Source: Candidatus Nealsonbacteria bacterium CG01_land_8_20_14_3_00_12 (GTDB lineage: Bacteria; Patescibacteriota; Minisyncoccia; Minisyncoccales; PETJ01). From it: a DNA stretch of 7,246 nt. Position numbers and translations under genes: made by a program. The notes under the pieces were generated by a model that saw only the letters and a program-made list of their open reading frames with translations, did no database searches and was not told the origin of the DNA. Position 1 is the first letter of the stretch. The number at the start of each line of letters is the position of its first letter. Of the stretch, positions 1-5,075 are shown piece by piece. The stretch is from positions 1 through 7,246 of the forward strand of contig PETJ01000056.1 in the NCBI GenBank assembly GCA_002781125.1. The letters run 5' to 3'.

Positions 1-25
1 TGTGATTTTTGTCTTTCTTACTCAC
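1..25 (-). CDS. 5' end of an unidentified gene, continuing off the window
   Basis: Only the first eight codons are visible, starting at GTG (25-23) and reading MSKKDKNH. The start is supported by a strong Shine-Dalgarno sequence, AAAGGAGG, ending at base 30 and followed by a four-base spacer. The gene is collinear with the division cluster and is the next gene after the murF-like gene, but a leader of about 320 bp with its own terminator and promoter candidate lies between them, so it may be controlled separately. A lysine-rich N-terminus of this length identifies no family. In a dcw cluster a further mur gene or ftsW would be ordinary, but nothing here shows it. Confidence 0.5.
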
Positions 26-48
26 TATTCCTCCTTTTTTTGATTTGA

Positions 49-81
49 TTAGCTTCCCGATAAAAATTGGAAAAGAGCCAT
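49..81 (-). CDS. Possible ten-codon leader peptide (mini-ORF)
   Basis: ATG at 81-79 opens a ten-codon frame, MALFQFLSGS, closed by TAA at 51-49. A perfect GGAGG (89-85) lies three bases upstream of the ATG, and a 7-bp hairpin (94-100 with 104-110) sits just before that SD. The stop is 15 bases before the next strong SD (34-30). Two strong SDs in 60 bases, the first serving only a mini-ORF, suggest translational coupling or a leader peptide. Chance cannot be excluded, and the peptide has no obvious run of a regulatory amino acid. Confidence 0.35.
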   Translation of the reverse strand: MALFQFLSGS

Positions 82-125
82 TAACCTCCTTTCTTCGCTA
101 TTTTAGCGAATATTAGAAATTTGAA

Positions 126-183
126 GGCGATCCTCAGAAATCGAGCTTCCGTTAAGAGAGCGAACCCTCCATAACTCCTTAAC
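126..183. repeat. Possible degenerate copy E of the hairpin repeat family
   Basis: Read on the plus strand, this stretch carries CGAGCTTCC (142-150) followed after a short gap by GAGCGAA (158-164). That is the order of the conserved core of copies A-D (CCGAGCTTC, variable loop, GAAGCGAAGG). It is preceded by a small hairpin (CGAT at 128-131 with ATCG at 140-143). GTTAAG (151-156) pairs with CTTAAC (178-183) and the stem extends by GAG/CTC around a bulged A. The match is partial, so this is either a decayed copy or chance similarity. Confidence 0.3.
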
Positions 184-208
184 AAAAAGGCCGATCCTGA
201 GAACCGGC
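184..208 (-). terminator. Intrinsic terminator in the leader (possible attenuator)
   Basis: On the minus strand GCCGGTTC (208-201) pairs with GGATCGGC (197-190) over eight base pairs, two of them G-U, around a three-base loop. It is followed by C and five T residues (188-184). This is a good rho-independent terminator located after murF and well before the next start codon at 25. Its arms can also pair with the upstream AACCGATC (260-253), which suggests conditional termination of the leader transcript instead of a simple operon end. Confidence 0.6.
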
Positions 209-214
209 TGAATC

Positions 215-268
215 TTCAAAGATTATTTAATTGAAAACTCAACCGGTCCGCTGATCGGTTCCTTTGAA
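215..268 (-). promoter_or_regulatory. Structured leader segment, possible antiterminator
   Basis: An outer stem pairs TTCAAAG (268-262) with CTTTGAA (221-215), 7 bp. Inside it AACCGATC (260-253) pairs with GACCGGTT (248-241), with one G-U pair and a four-base loop. The same AACCG can alternatively pair with CGGTT of the downstream terminator's left arm, and CCGATC with GATCGG of its right arm. Mutually exclusive pairings of this kind are typical of attenuators and riboswitches. I do not recognise a known riboswitch class, and the T-box signature is absent. Confidence 0.4.
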
Positions 269-295
269 AATGTAGAGATAAATTCGAGATATCAA
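269..295 (-). promoter_or_regulatory. Candidate sigma70-type promoter of the leader
   Basis: TTGATA (295-290) matches TTGACA at five of six positions. TACATT (274-269), 15 bases further on, matches TATAAT at four of six. Transcription would start near 262, at the foot of the structured leader. The spacer is short and the -10 weak, so confidence is low. The rest of 296-345, between this site and the murF stop codon, is AT-rich and shows nothing else. Confidence 0.3.
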
Positions 296-345
296 ATTTT
301 CCATACTCATAATTAGGACGGATTTTTGCTTATTTTATTACAGAC

Positions 346-1428
346 TCATCGCCCTGCCTTTATTTCTTCCACTATTTTTTCCATTTCCATTTCTTTTGAA
401 CCATCAACTAAGATTAAATCCCCTTCGTTTATTTCCTCTTTAAGTTTTAACTTCGCCTCATCTATTGTATCAAATTGAAAAATTTTTTCAAGGAGAAGTC
501 CTTTATTTTTTGCACCTTCAGCAATAAAACGAGCTCTGGGACCTATAGTAAAAAGCAAATCGATTGCTTTAGCCACCCTCTCCCCTACTGCTTCGTGAGC
601 TTCAATGGTATATTTTCCAATTCCAACAACATCTCCCAAGACGGCAATTTTCCTTTTAAATCCTTGAATTTTTCCTAAAATTTCTACTGCTTCAACCATC
701 GAGAATACAGTGGCTGACTCCGAATCATCTAAGATAAAAGAGTTTTTAATTCCCTCAATTAATCTCATTTTCCCGGGTAAAGATTGATAATTTTTTAAGG
801 CCTGGGATATTTCAACCAAATTCAAACCAAAAATTGTTCCCACTGCCGCTGCCGATAGAGCCGAATAAATTTGCTCTTTACCAAATAATTCCTCTAACCA
901 GACTGGCACAACATTTCCTTTATAATTGATTTTAAAATTTGTTCCGGTATTCAACTTAATATCTGTCGCTTGAAAATCAGCCCCCTCTTGAAGACCAAAA
1001 GTTATTTCTTTCAAATTGGTTTCGTCTTTTATCTCTCTAACTGTTTCATCGTCAAAATTTAGAACTAAGAAATTCTGGGCAGGCATTAGTTTTGCCAATT
1101 TTCTAATTTCAACCGTTTTTTCTCTCTCCCCAGCGAAAAAGGGGCCCGCTTGCGGGAGGGTGGAGGGTGGGTTGGAGTCCTTATCAAAAGGGATGTCACC
1201 AATATGAGTTACCACTAAAACTGGCTGAGAAGATTTCTTTACCAAAAATTTAAATTTTCCAATATCTTCTAAATCGGTTTCGAAAATCAAAATTTCATTG
1301 TCAATCTTAAAATGCTCTTTTAAAACCTGGGAAATGGCTTCCTTTGCGCAGTTCCTTCCTTCGCCAGTCACAATAATCACCTTAGGCTTTCTAAAAATAA
1401 ATTTAATTTTCTCAAAAATTTTATTCAT
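346..1428 (-). CDS. Reduced, divergent Mur ligase of the MurF type
   Basis: MurF joins D-Ala-D-Ala to UDP-MurNAc-tripeptide in the cytoplasm using ATP. The C-terminal two thirds fit the family: LNFDDE (123-128), a central stretch like GxHxxxNALAAAAVG (183-197), LPGKM (217-221), DDS (234-236), VLGD (263-266) and DGSKEMEME (342-350). Several features are odd. It has 360 residues against about 450, with almost nothing before the Walker A region. The expected TGSxGKTTTKE reads TGEGRNCAKE (21-30), so the catalytic Lys and Thr are missing. The usual DDSYNANP reads DDSESATV. An in-frame repeat encodes DSNPPSTL at 84-91. The start has no SD; the preceding bases are AT-rich. Fold and family are fairly sure, but activity is doubtful: it may be a degenerate or repurposed paralog, so I give no symbol. 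Confidence 0.75.
   Translation of the reverse strand: MNKIFEKIKFIFRKPKVIIVTGEGRNCAKEAISQVLKEHFKIDNEILIFETDLEDIGKFKFLVKKSSQPVLVVTHIGDIPFDKDSNPPSTLPQAGPFFAGEREKTVEIRKLAKLMPAQNFLVLNFDDETVREIKDETNLKEITFGLQEGADFQATDIKLNTGTNFKINYKGNVVPVWLEELFGKEQIYSALSAAAVGTIFGLNLVEISQALKNYQSLPGKMRLIEGIKNSFILDDSESATVFSMVEAVEILGKIQGFKRKIAVLGDVVGIGKYTIEAHEAVGERVAKAIDLLFTIGPRARFIAEGAKNKGLLLEKIFQFDTIDEAKLKLKEEINEGDLILVDGSKEMEMEKIVEEIKAGR
1145..1180 (-). repeat. In-frame intragenic repeat, murF copy, with adjoining palindrome
   Basis: Bases 1157-1180 are identical to 2840-2863 in ftsI (24 bp, reading from AGGGTGGAGG to GGAGTCC on the plus strand). In both genes it is read in the same frame as DSNPPSTL. Here it abuts the perfect palindrome CCCGCTTGCGGG (1145-1156). 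Together they encode DSNPPSTLPQAG, just before FFAGEREK, where Mur ligases normally run on without such a segment, so about 12-13 codons look inserted. The plus strand has four GGG runs (1154-1172), a canonical G-quadruplex pattern on the template strand. Confidence 0.7.
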
Positions 1429-1459
1429 TGAAATAAATTAAAAATTTATTGAAAATTGA

Positions 1460-1533
1460 GGCGAAGAGGATTTCATCCTCTTCTTCACCTTCGCTTCTAT
1501 AAATAGAAGCTCGGTAACTGAATCGAAGATTCA
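1460..1533 (-). repeat. Hairpin repeat copy A (ftsI/murF junction)
   Basis: Three hairpins in series. GAAGAGGAT (1463-1471) pairs perfectly with 1475-1483 around a TTC loop. GCTTCTA (1493-1499) pairs with TAGAAGC (1504-1510). TGAATC (1519-1524) pairs with GATTCA (1528-1533). Between them lies the conserved core, ACCGAGCTTC and GAAGCGAAGGTGAAG on the minus strand. The third hairpin overlaps the TGA of ftsI (1533-1531). The copy has the same orientation as C and D, and it fills most of the 102-bp gap before murF. Confidence 0.75.
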
Positions 1534-3150
1534 TTGAACATAGTCGGGTGGTATTTGGTAATAATGAATAATATATTCGGCCAAATCATGAAAGATTGGC
1601 ACGGCTGAATATTCAGCAGTTTTGGCTCTGGGATTATTTAATTTCACCAAGATTAAAAATTGAGGATTAAAGGCTGGGAAGAAGCCGGCAAATGTCTGAA
1701 TAGTTTTTTCGGTTGAGTATTTGCCTCCTTCGGCAACCTGGGCAGTCCCAGTTTTGCCAGCAATGTAATATCCCGGAATTTTTGCCCCTTTCCCAAAACC
1801 ATTTTCAACCACGCTGACCAGCATAGCGGTTAATTGGGAAGCAGTTTTTGAAGAAATAACTTGAGATGATCGGGGTTCGACCCCGTTCACCAGCCCGTTC
1901 ACCAGATAAGGTTTAACCAATTTTCCGCCGTTGGCAATGGCACAATAGGCCCGAGCTAGCTGGAGTGGGGTCATTTGGATTCCTTGGCCAAAGGAGGCGG
2001 TAGCGAAATTTATTTCGTAACCCTTTTTAAATTCTTCATTTTCAGAATAAACCTCTGGCAGGTCAATTCCGGTTGGCTCAAAAATCCCGAATTTTTGAAT
2101 ATAATCTAAAAAAATATGATGAGGAAGCTGACTCTGGACAAATACTGCGCCGGTGTTAATTGATTTCTCCAAAACATTGGTCATTGTCTGTTGTCCGTAG
2201 ACCCTGCCATCATAATTATAAATAGTCCGGCCCAAAATCTCGACTTTACCTTCATCGGTGTAAGTAGTCTGGGGAGTAATTTTTCCTTCTTCTAAAGCGG
2301 CAGCAAAAGTGATTGGTTTGAAAACTGAACCCGGTTCAAAAAATTTTTGAGTAGCTCCATTCTTAAAAATTTCTAAGAAACCTAAGGTGGCGTATTCCTG
2401 GTATTGATTGGGGTTAAAATCGGGGAAATTAGCCAGGGCAATTATTTTCCCGGAATTGGGGTCCATGACAATAATTTGGCCTTCTTCGATACTTAGATTT
2501 TCTTTTGCCCTGCCTAATAATTTCTCAGCCATGAATTGAATATCATAGTCAATGGTAATAGTTAAATCGCCTCCTTCGCTTTTGCCTTTTAAACTCTCAT
2601 CGTAATATTCTTCTAAGCCATACTGGCCCGAACCCTGAGCTCCCAAAAAGCCGACAACCTGAGAAGCTAAAGACTCCTGGGGATAATACCTCAACCTTTC
2701 TTTTGTAGTATAAATGCCAGGTAATTTCAGATTTTTTAAAGAATCTATTTCTTCTTGAGTAAGTTTATTTTTTATTGGCGAATACAAAGAATCTACTTTC
2801 AATTTTTCTAAAATGAAATCATAAGTGGTTTTACCTTGAAGGGTGGAGGGTGGGTTGGAGTCCAAATGAAGGATTTCGCTTAAGGTCTCGGTTGTTTTTT
2901 CAGCATCAAGAATTTCGGGAGGAGAAGCAAAAACCAAAGTAAAATCTTTATTAATAGCCAGGGGTTCCCCATCTTTTAGAAAAACCTCTCCCCGCTTTGT
3001 CTGGGATTCATTCGGGGAAGAAAAGAGGCCTTGAGCTAAAGCTTTGTAAAAATCGTTTTGAAGAACTTGGATAAAAAAAAGCCTGCCTAAAATCGCAGCT
3101 GCAAAAAATAGAATAAGGAAAAAAATAAGATTTAACCTTAAATTTCTCAT
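1531..3150 (-). CDS. ftsI: FtsI/PBP2-type peptidoglycan D,D-transpeptidase
   Basis: A class B penicillin-binding protein that crosslinks septal peptidoglycan from the outer face of the membrane. One N-terminal membrane anchor (about 7-28) is followed by the pedestal region (RGEVFLKDGEPLA, 53-65) and the transpeptidase domain. The active-site motifs are intact: SVFK (275-278), SIN (330-332) and KTGTA (466-470). At 539 residues it is normal for the family, with no PASTA domains. The start overlaps the ftsL-like stop as ATGA, indicating tight co-translation. The pedestal carries the in-frame repeat peptide DSNPPSTL (97-104), and the C-terminal half has a 12-bp tandem duplication (LVNGLVNG, 417-424). 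Position after ftsL in a dcw cluster favours FtsI over the elongation-specific PBP2. Confidence 0.93.
   Translation of the reverse strand: MRNLRLNLIFFLILFFAAAILGRLFFIQVLQNDFYKALAQGLFSSPNESQTKRGEVFLKDGEPLAINKDFTLVFASPPEILDAEKTTETLSEILHLDSNPPSTLQGKTTYDFILEKLKVDSLYSPIKNKLTQEEIDSLKNLKLPGIYTTKERLRYYPQESLASQVVGFLGAQGSGQYGLEEYYDESLKGKSEGGDLTITIDYDIQFMAEKLLGRAKENLSIEEGQIIVMDPNSGKIIALANFPDFNPNQYQEYATLGFLEIFKNGATQKFFEPGSVFKPITFAAALEEGKITPQTTYTDEGKVEILGRTIYNYDGRVYGQQTMTNVLEKSINTGAVFVQSQLPHHIFLDYIQKFGIFEPTGIDLPEVYSENEEFKKGYEINFATASFGQGIQMTPLQLARAYCAIANGGKLVKPYLVNGLVNGVEPRSSQVISSKTASQLTAMLVSVVENGFGKGAKIPGYYIAGKTGTAQVAEGGKYSTEKTIQTFAGFFPAFNPQFLILVKLNNPRAKTAEYSAVPIFHDLAEYIIHYYQIPPDYVQ
1871..1905 (-). repeat. 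12-bp tandem duplication with adjoining 5-bp-stem hairpin in ftsI
   Basis: CCCGTTCACCAG occurs twice head to tail on the plus strand (1882-1893 and 1894-1905), giving LVNGLVNG. It adjoins, and partly overlaps, the inverted repeat CGGGG (1871-1875) with CCCCG (1881-1885). This lies in the variable linker between KPYLV and QVIS of the transpeptidase domain, away from the catalytic motifs, so it is probably tolerated. Confidence 0.6.
2840..2863 (-). repeat. In-frame intragenic repeat, ftsI copy
   Basis: This 24-bp sequence is identical to 1157-1180 in the murF-like gene and has the same strand and reading frame, giving DSNPPSTL at residues 97-104. The neighbouring codons differ completely, so this is not homology between the two proteins. 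The palindrome that adjoins the murF copy is absent here. It sits in the non-catalytic pedestal, between LSEILHL and KTTYDF. Confidence 0.75.
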
Positions 3151-3425
3151 CTTGCCGCTACTGAACTTTCTAAAATCTGAATGTATTTTACTTGAGTTAC
3201 CTTTTCAAAATTTCCATTTTGAAGATAATTTTCAAGATTGGATAAAGAATTAACTTTTGAAAAATCAACTTTTAAAGTTTCACTTTCTGAAGAAAGTTGA
3301 CCCAAATTCTTTTCATAGTTTTTGATAAGATAAGTTTCTCTGGTCAAAGCATTGACCTGGAAAATATAAAAAACCAAAGGAGTTAAGATTAAAATAGAAA
3401 TCATTATTAAAAACTTTTTATTCAT
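3147..3425 (-). CDS. ftsL: Small FtsL-like division membrane protein
   Basis: A 92-residue bitopic protein: a short basic N-terminus (MNKK), one hydrophobic segment (about 5-27) and an outer part of polar, probably helical sequence (ETYLIKNYEKNLGQLSSES). FtsL acts as a scaffold with its partner DivIC/FtsB to recruit and activate FtsW-FtsI at the septum. Sequence conservation in this family is very low, so the call rests on size, topology and position between rsmH and ftsI, with which it overlaps by ATGA. The ATG at 3425 is preferred. A TTG at 3440 is in frame, but its extra five codons fall inside repeat B. A GGAG lies one base before the ATG, too close to be a good SD. Confidence 0.7.
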   Translation of the reverse strand: MNKKFLIMISILILTPLVFYIFQVNALTRETYLIKNYEKNLGQLSSESETLKVDFSKVNSLSNLENYLQNGNFEKVTQVKYIQILESSVAAR

Positions 3426-3428
3426 ACT

Positions 3429-3480
3429 CCGAGCTTCCAAAGGAAGCGAAGGGGAAGATGAGGCTTTAGCTTCATCGACC
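3429..3480 (+). repeat. Hairpin repeat copy B (rsmH/ftsL junction), inverted
   Basis: Same core as copies A, C and D but in the opposite orientation. CCGAGC leads into hairpin GCTTCC (3433-3438) with GGAAGC (3442-3447), then GAAGGGGAAG. The second hairpin pairs GATGAGGC (3457-3464) with GCTTCATC (3469-3476), with one wobble or mismatch. That second hairpin contains the rsmH stop codon (3474-3472), so the element supplies the last bases of rsmH and fills the gap to ftsL. Confidence 0.7.
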
Positions 3481-4365
3481 TTTTTGGGCTGCTCGCAATT
3501 TGGCTGAGCGCGAGCGCGGATTAATTTTAATTTCTCCTAAGGATGGTTTAATTGGTTTTTTGGTTAAAATTTTCAGAATATTTTCTTTAGCTTTTTCCTT
3601 TAAAAAATTTTTAATAATTCTGTCTTCTAAGGAGTGAAATGAGATTACAACTAATCTTCCTCCAGGTTTTAAAATTTCTAAGGTCTGAGGCAAGGCTCTT
3701 TCTAGATTATTTAACTCGTCATTAACAGCGATGCGAATGGCTTGAAAAGTTCTAGTGGCAGGATGGATTTTTTTCCGATGGTACCAATGAGGAGTAGCTG
3801 ATTTGACAATCTCTGCTAACTGAGAAGTTGTTTCAATTGGTTTAATCTTTCTTATCTCAATAATTTTTTGGGCAATTTTTTTGGCAAATCTTTCTTCCCC
3901 ATAATCTTTCAAAATTTTTTCGATTTCTTGAGAAGAATAATAATTTACTATCCTGGCAGCAGTTAAAGGATTTCGAGGATTATATCTCATATCGAGGGAT
4001 TCATTTTTTAAGAAACTAAATCCCCTACCGCTTTCTTCCAAATGCCAGCTCGACATTCCTAAGTCAAACAATATTCCCTGAACCGATTTAAACTTCTCTT
4101 GTTTAACAATTTCTTTTAAATTGGCAAAATTATCGCAAACTAGAATCACTCGATTTTTGTATACAGTATTTTGTATAGAGTATTTAGTATTTTTTATAAT
4201 TTCTGGATCTGCATCTATTCCTAAAACTTTCCCTGCAGGTATATTTCTTTCTAAAATTGTTAAGGTGTGACCGGCGTTACCGATTGTAGCATCAATAAAA
4301 TTTTCATTTGGCTTTGGATCTAGATATTCGAGAACTTCTTTTTGAAGAACTGGTATATGCACCAT
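3472..4365 (-). CDS. rsmH: 16S rRNA (cytosine1402-N4)-methyltransferase RsmH (MraW)
   Basis: Methylates N4 of C1402 in the 16S rRNA decoding centre using S-adenosylmethionine; it is almost always encoded beside mraZ. The family signatures are clear: HIPVL near the start, SAM-binding DATIGNAGHT (25-34), DADPE (51-55), DLGMSS (101-106), RGFSF (114-118), LDMRY (124-128), HPATRTFQAIRIAVNDEL (201-218), GGRLVVISFHSLEDR (235-249) and C-terminal RSRSAKLRAAQK. The length of 297 is near normal. The start is eight bases after the mraZ stop without a strong SD, suggesting coupling. Residues 58-69 come from a heptanucleotide repeat that replaces the usual helix after DADPE. The stop codon lies within repeat B. 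Confidence 0.97.
   Translation of the reverse strand: MVHIPVLQKEVLEYLDPKPNENFIDATIGNAGHTLTILERNIPAGKVLGIDADPEIIKNTKYSIQNTVYKNRVILVCDNFANLKEIVKQEKFKSVQGILFDLGMSSWHLEESGRGFSFLKNESLDMRYNPRNPLTAARIVNYYSSQEIEKILKDYGEERFAKKIAQKIIEIRKIKPIETTSQLAEIVKSATPHWYHRKKIHPATRTFQAIRIAVNDELNNLERALPQTLEILKPGGRLVVISFHSLEDRIIKNFLKEKAKENILKILTKKPIKPSLGEIKINPRSRSAKLRAAQKGR
4159..4193 (-). repeat. Heptanucleotide tandem repeat inside rsmH
   Basis: Five consecutive 7-base units, each beginning GTAT on the plus strand, at 4159, 4166, 4173, 4180 and 4187. The last three bases of each unit vary (ACA, TTT, AGA, TTA, TTT). It encodes NTKYSIQNTVYK around residues 59-70. Because 7 is not a multiple of 3, three units give a 7-residue repeat, seen loosely as NT-Y spaced by seven (NTKY, NTVY). 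The frame and overall domain length are kept. Confidence 0.65.
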
Positions 4366-4373
4366 GTTTTCGG

Positions 4374-4805
4374 TTAAATTCCTAATTGTTGAAGTCTTGA
4401 AGCCATATCCCCTATTTCTTTTTCAGTTTTTAACTTATAATCTTTCCACCTCTTTTCATCCCAAATTTCTATTCGATTCGAAAGACCTAAAATGGCAACA
4501 TTCTTTTTTAAAAAAGCATAATCTTTTAAATAATCAGGAATCAAAATCCGGCCTAATTTGTCCAGTGCGACATCCACTGCTCCTGATAACATAATCCTGG
4601 CGAAACCTCGAGCATCAATTTGACCGTTAGGCAAATTTTCTATTTTTTTAGTTAACTTCTCCCATTCCCCCAATGGATAAATTACTAAACAATTATCAAG
4701 TCCTCGGGTAATAACTGCTCTTTTCCCAAGTTCTCTCCGAAATTTAGGAGGTATTGCCACTCTTTTCTTTTGATCGATTATATAAAGGTATTCACCTATA
4801 AACAT
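4374..4805 (-). CDS. mraZ: MraZ, DNA-binding regulator of the dcw cluster
   Basis: MraZ is a ring-forming protein with two SpoVT/AbrB-like halves that binds repeated boxes in its own promoter and usually represses the dcw operon. Both halves show the signature: DQKKRVAIPPKFR (11-23) and LDKLGRILIPDYL (81-93), with EIWDEKRW (113-120) closing the second. Its 143 residues are typical. It is the first gene of the division cluster. A phased array of GTG boxes at 4841-4890 is a credible autoregulatory operator. The ATG is preceded by only a weak GGAAAA, as is usual for the genes of this cluster. Confidence 0.96.
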   Translation of the reverse strand: MFIGEYLYIIDQKKRVAIPPKFRRELGKRAVITRGLDNCLVIYPLGEWEKLTKKIENLPNGQIDARGFARIMLSGAVDVALDKLGRILIPDYLKDYAFLKKNVAILGLSNRIEIWDEKRWKDYKLKTEKEIGDMASRLQQLGI

Positions 4806-4840
4806 ATTAGTTTTCCACAGAAATGGTTACTTATCAACAT

Positions 4841-4890
4841 ACTTATCCACAATCCCCCACCTATCTTCACTTTATCTCACATCATACCCA
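4841..4890 (-). promoter_or_regulatory. Probable MraZ operator: GTG boxes at 10-bp spacing
   Basis: On the minus strand four consecutive ten-base registers each open with GTG, at 4880, 4870, 4860 and 4850, and a TGGG begins at 4890. Known MraZ boxes are short TGGG- or GTG-containing direct repeats on a helical 10-bp pitch in the mraZ promoter (described in E. coli and Mycoplasma). Here they end 36 bp before the mraZ ATG. The box at 4850 is also most of the complement of a perfect DnaA box, so the two proteins would compete or cooperate. Confidence 0.65.
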
Positions 4891-4898
4891 TCCGTCAA
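4871..4898 (-). promoter_or_regulatory. Candidate mraZ promoter
   Basis: TTGACG (4898-4893) matches five of six bases of the -35 consensus; GATAAA (4876-4871) follows after 16 bases as a fair -10. An alternative -10 is TATGAT (4886-4881), one mismatch from consensus but with a poorer -35. Both overlap the MraZ-box array, as expected for autorepression. Confidence 0.4.
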
Positions 4899-4968
4899 CC
4901 ATAAATCACCACTCCTTAAAATAAGATAAAAAATCAATTTTTATCCACAGGATATTCACACCTGCCAA

Positions 4969-5049
4969 GGCGAAGAGCTATTCAGCTCTTCTTCACCCTT
5001 CGCTTCGCTCGGGTAAACAAAGAGAGGCGAGATAAAAATCTCGCCTCTC
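4969..5049 (-). repeat. Hairpin repeat copy C (HAD gene/mraZ junction)
   Basis: GAAGAGCT (4972-4979) pairs with AGCTCTTC (4984-4991), followed on the plus strand by TTCACCCTTCGCTTCGCTCGGGT, here described as the core with its middle hairpin collapsed to a short loop (4992-5014). The position held by the third hairpin in copies A and D is taken by the 12-bp terminator stem (5022-5049). Same orientation as copies A and D. Confidence 0.65.
5015..5049 (-). terminator. Strong intrinsic terminator after the HAD gene
   Basis: On the minus strand GAGAGGCGAGAT (5049-5038) pairs perfectly with ATCTCGCCTCTC (5033-5022) around a four-T loop, then TTTGTTT (5021-5015). It starts 27 bases after the stop codon of the HAD gene and separates the purine block from the mraZ control region. 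The stem is nearly symmetric but the T tract follows only on the minus strand. Confidence 0.85.
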
Positions 5050-5075
5050 GCCATGACTTCTTCAATCATGACCTT

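Larger units (their letters stand above)
4811..4960 (+). promoter_or_regulatory. Cluster of DnaA-box sequences upstream of mraZ
   Basis: TTATCCACA occurs perfectly at 4843-4851 and 4941-4949. Single-mismatch forms are TTTTCCACA (4811-4819), TTATCAACA (4831-4839) and ATATTCACA (4952-4960, against TTATNCACA). All five have the same orientation. An AT-rich stretch (4916-4944) lies between the two groups. Two perfect 9-mers this close are very unlikely by chance. They could serve DnaA control of the division operon or replication initiation; the sequence alone does not decide. Confidence 0.65.

Noticed and set aside
152..172. Six-codon ORF (MEGSLS) after AAGGAG in the leader
   Set aside because: The SD to ATG spacing is only two bases and it overlaps the arms of a hairpin; likely chance.
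184..268. T-box riboswitch
   Set aside because: The conserved T-box sequence around GGUGGAACCGCG is not present, only a short GGAACCG similarity.
1145..1156. Palindrome followed by a T-rich run on the minus strand, resembling a terminator inside murF
   Set aside because: The stem is only about five pairs with a two-base loop, and it lies in the middle of an open, coding frame; better explained as part of the inserted repeat.
1871..1885. Sequence like a tRNA T-arm (GGGGTTCGACCCC)
   Set aside because: No acceptor, D or anticodon arms can be placed around it, and it lies within the conserved frame of ftsI.
3426..3440. Upstream TTG start for the ftsL-like gene
   Set aside because: The five extra codons come from repeat B, and the ATG at 3425 gives a normal N-terminus just before the membrane segment.
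4364..4594. Plus-strand open frame opposite mraZ, and similar plus-strand frames opposite other genes
   Set aside because: They mirror well-supported minus-strand genes, show no recognisable motifs and have no ribosome binding sites.
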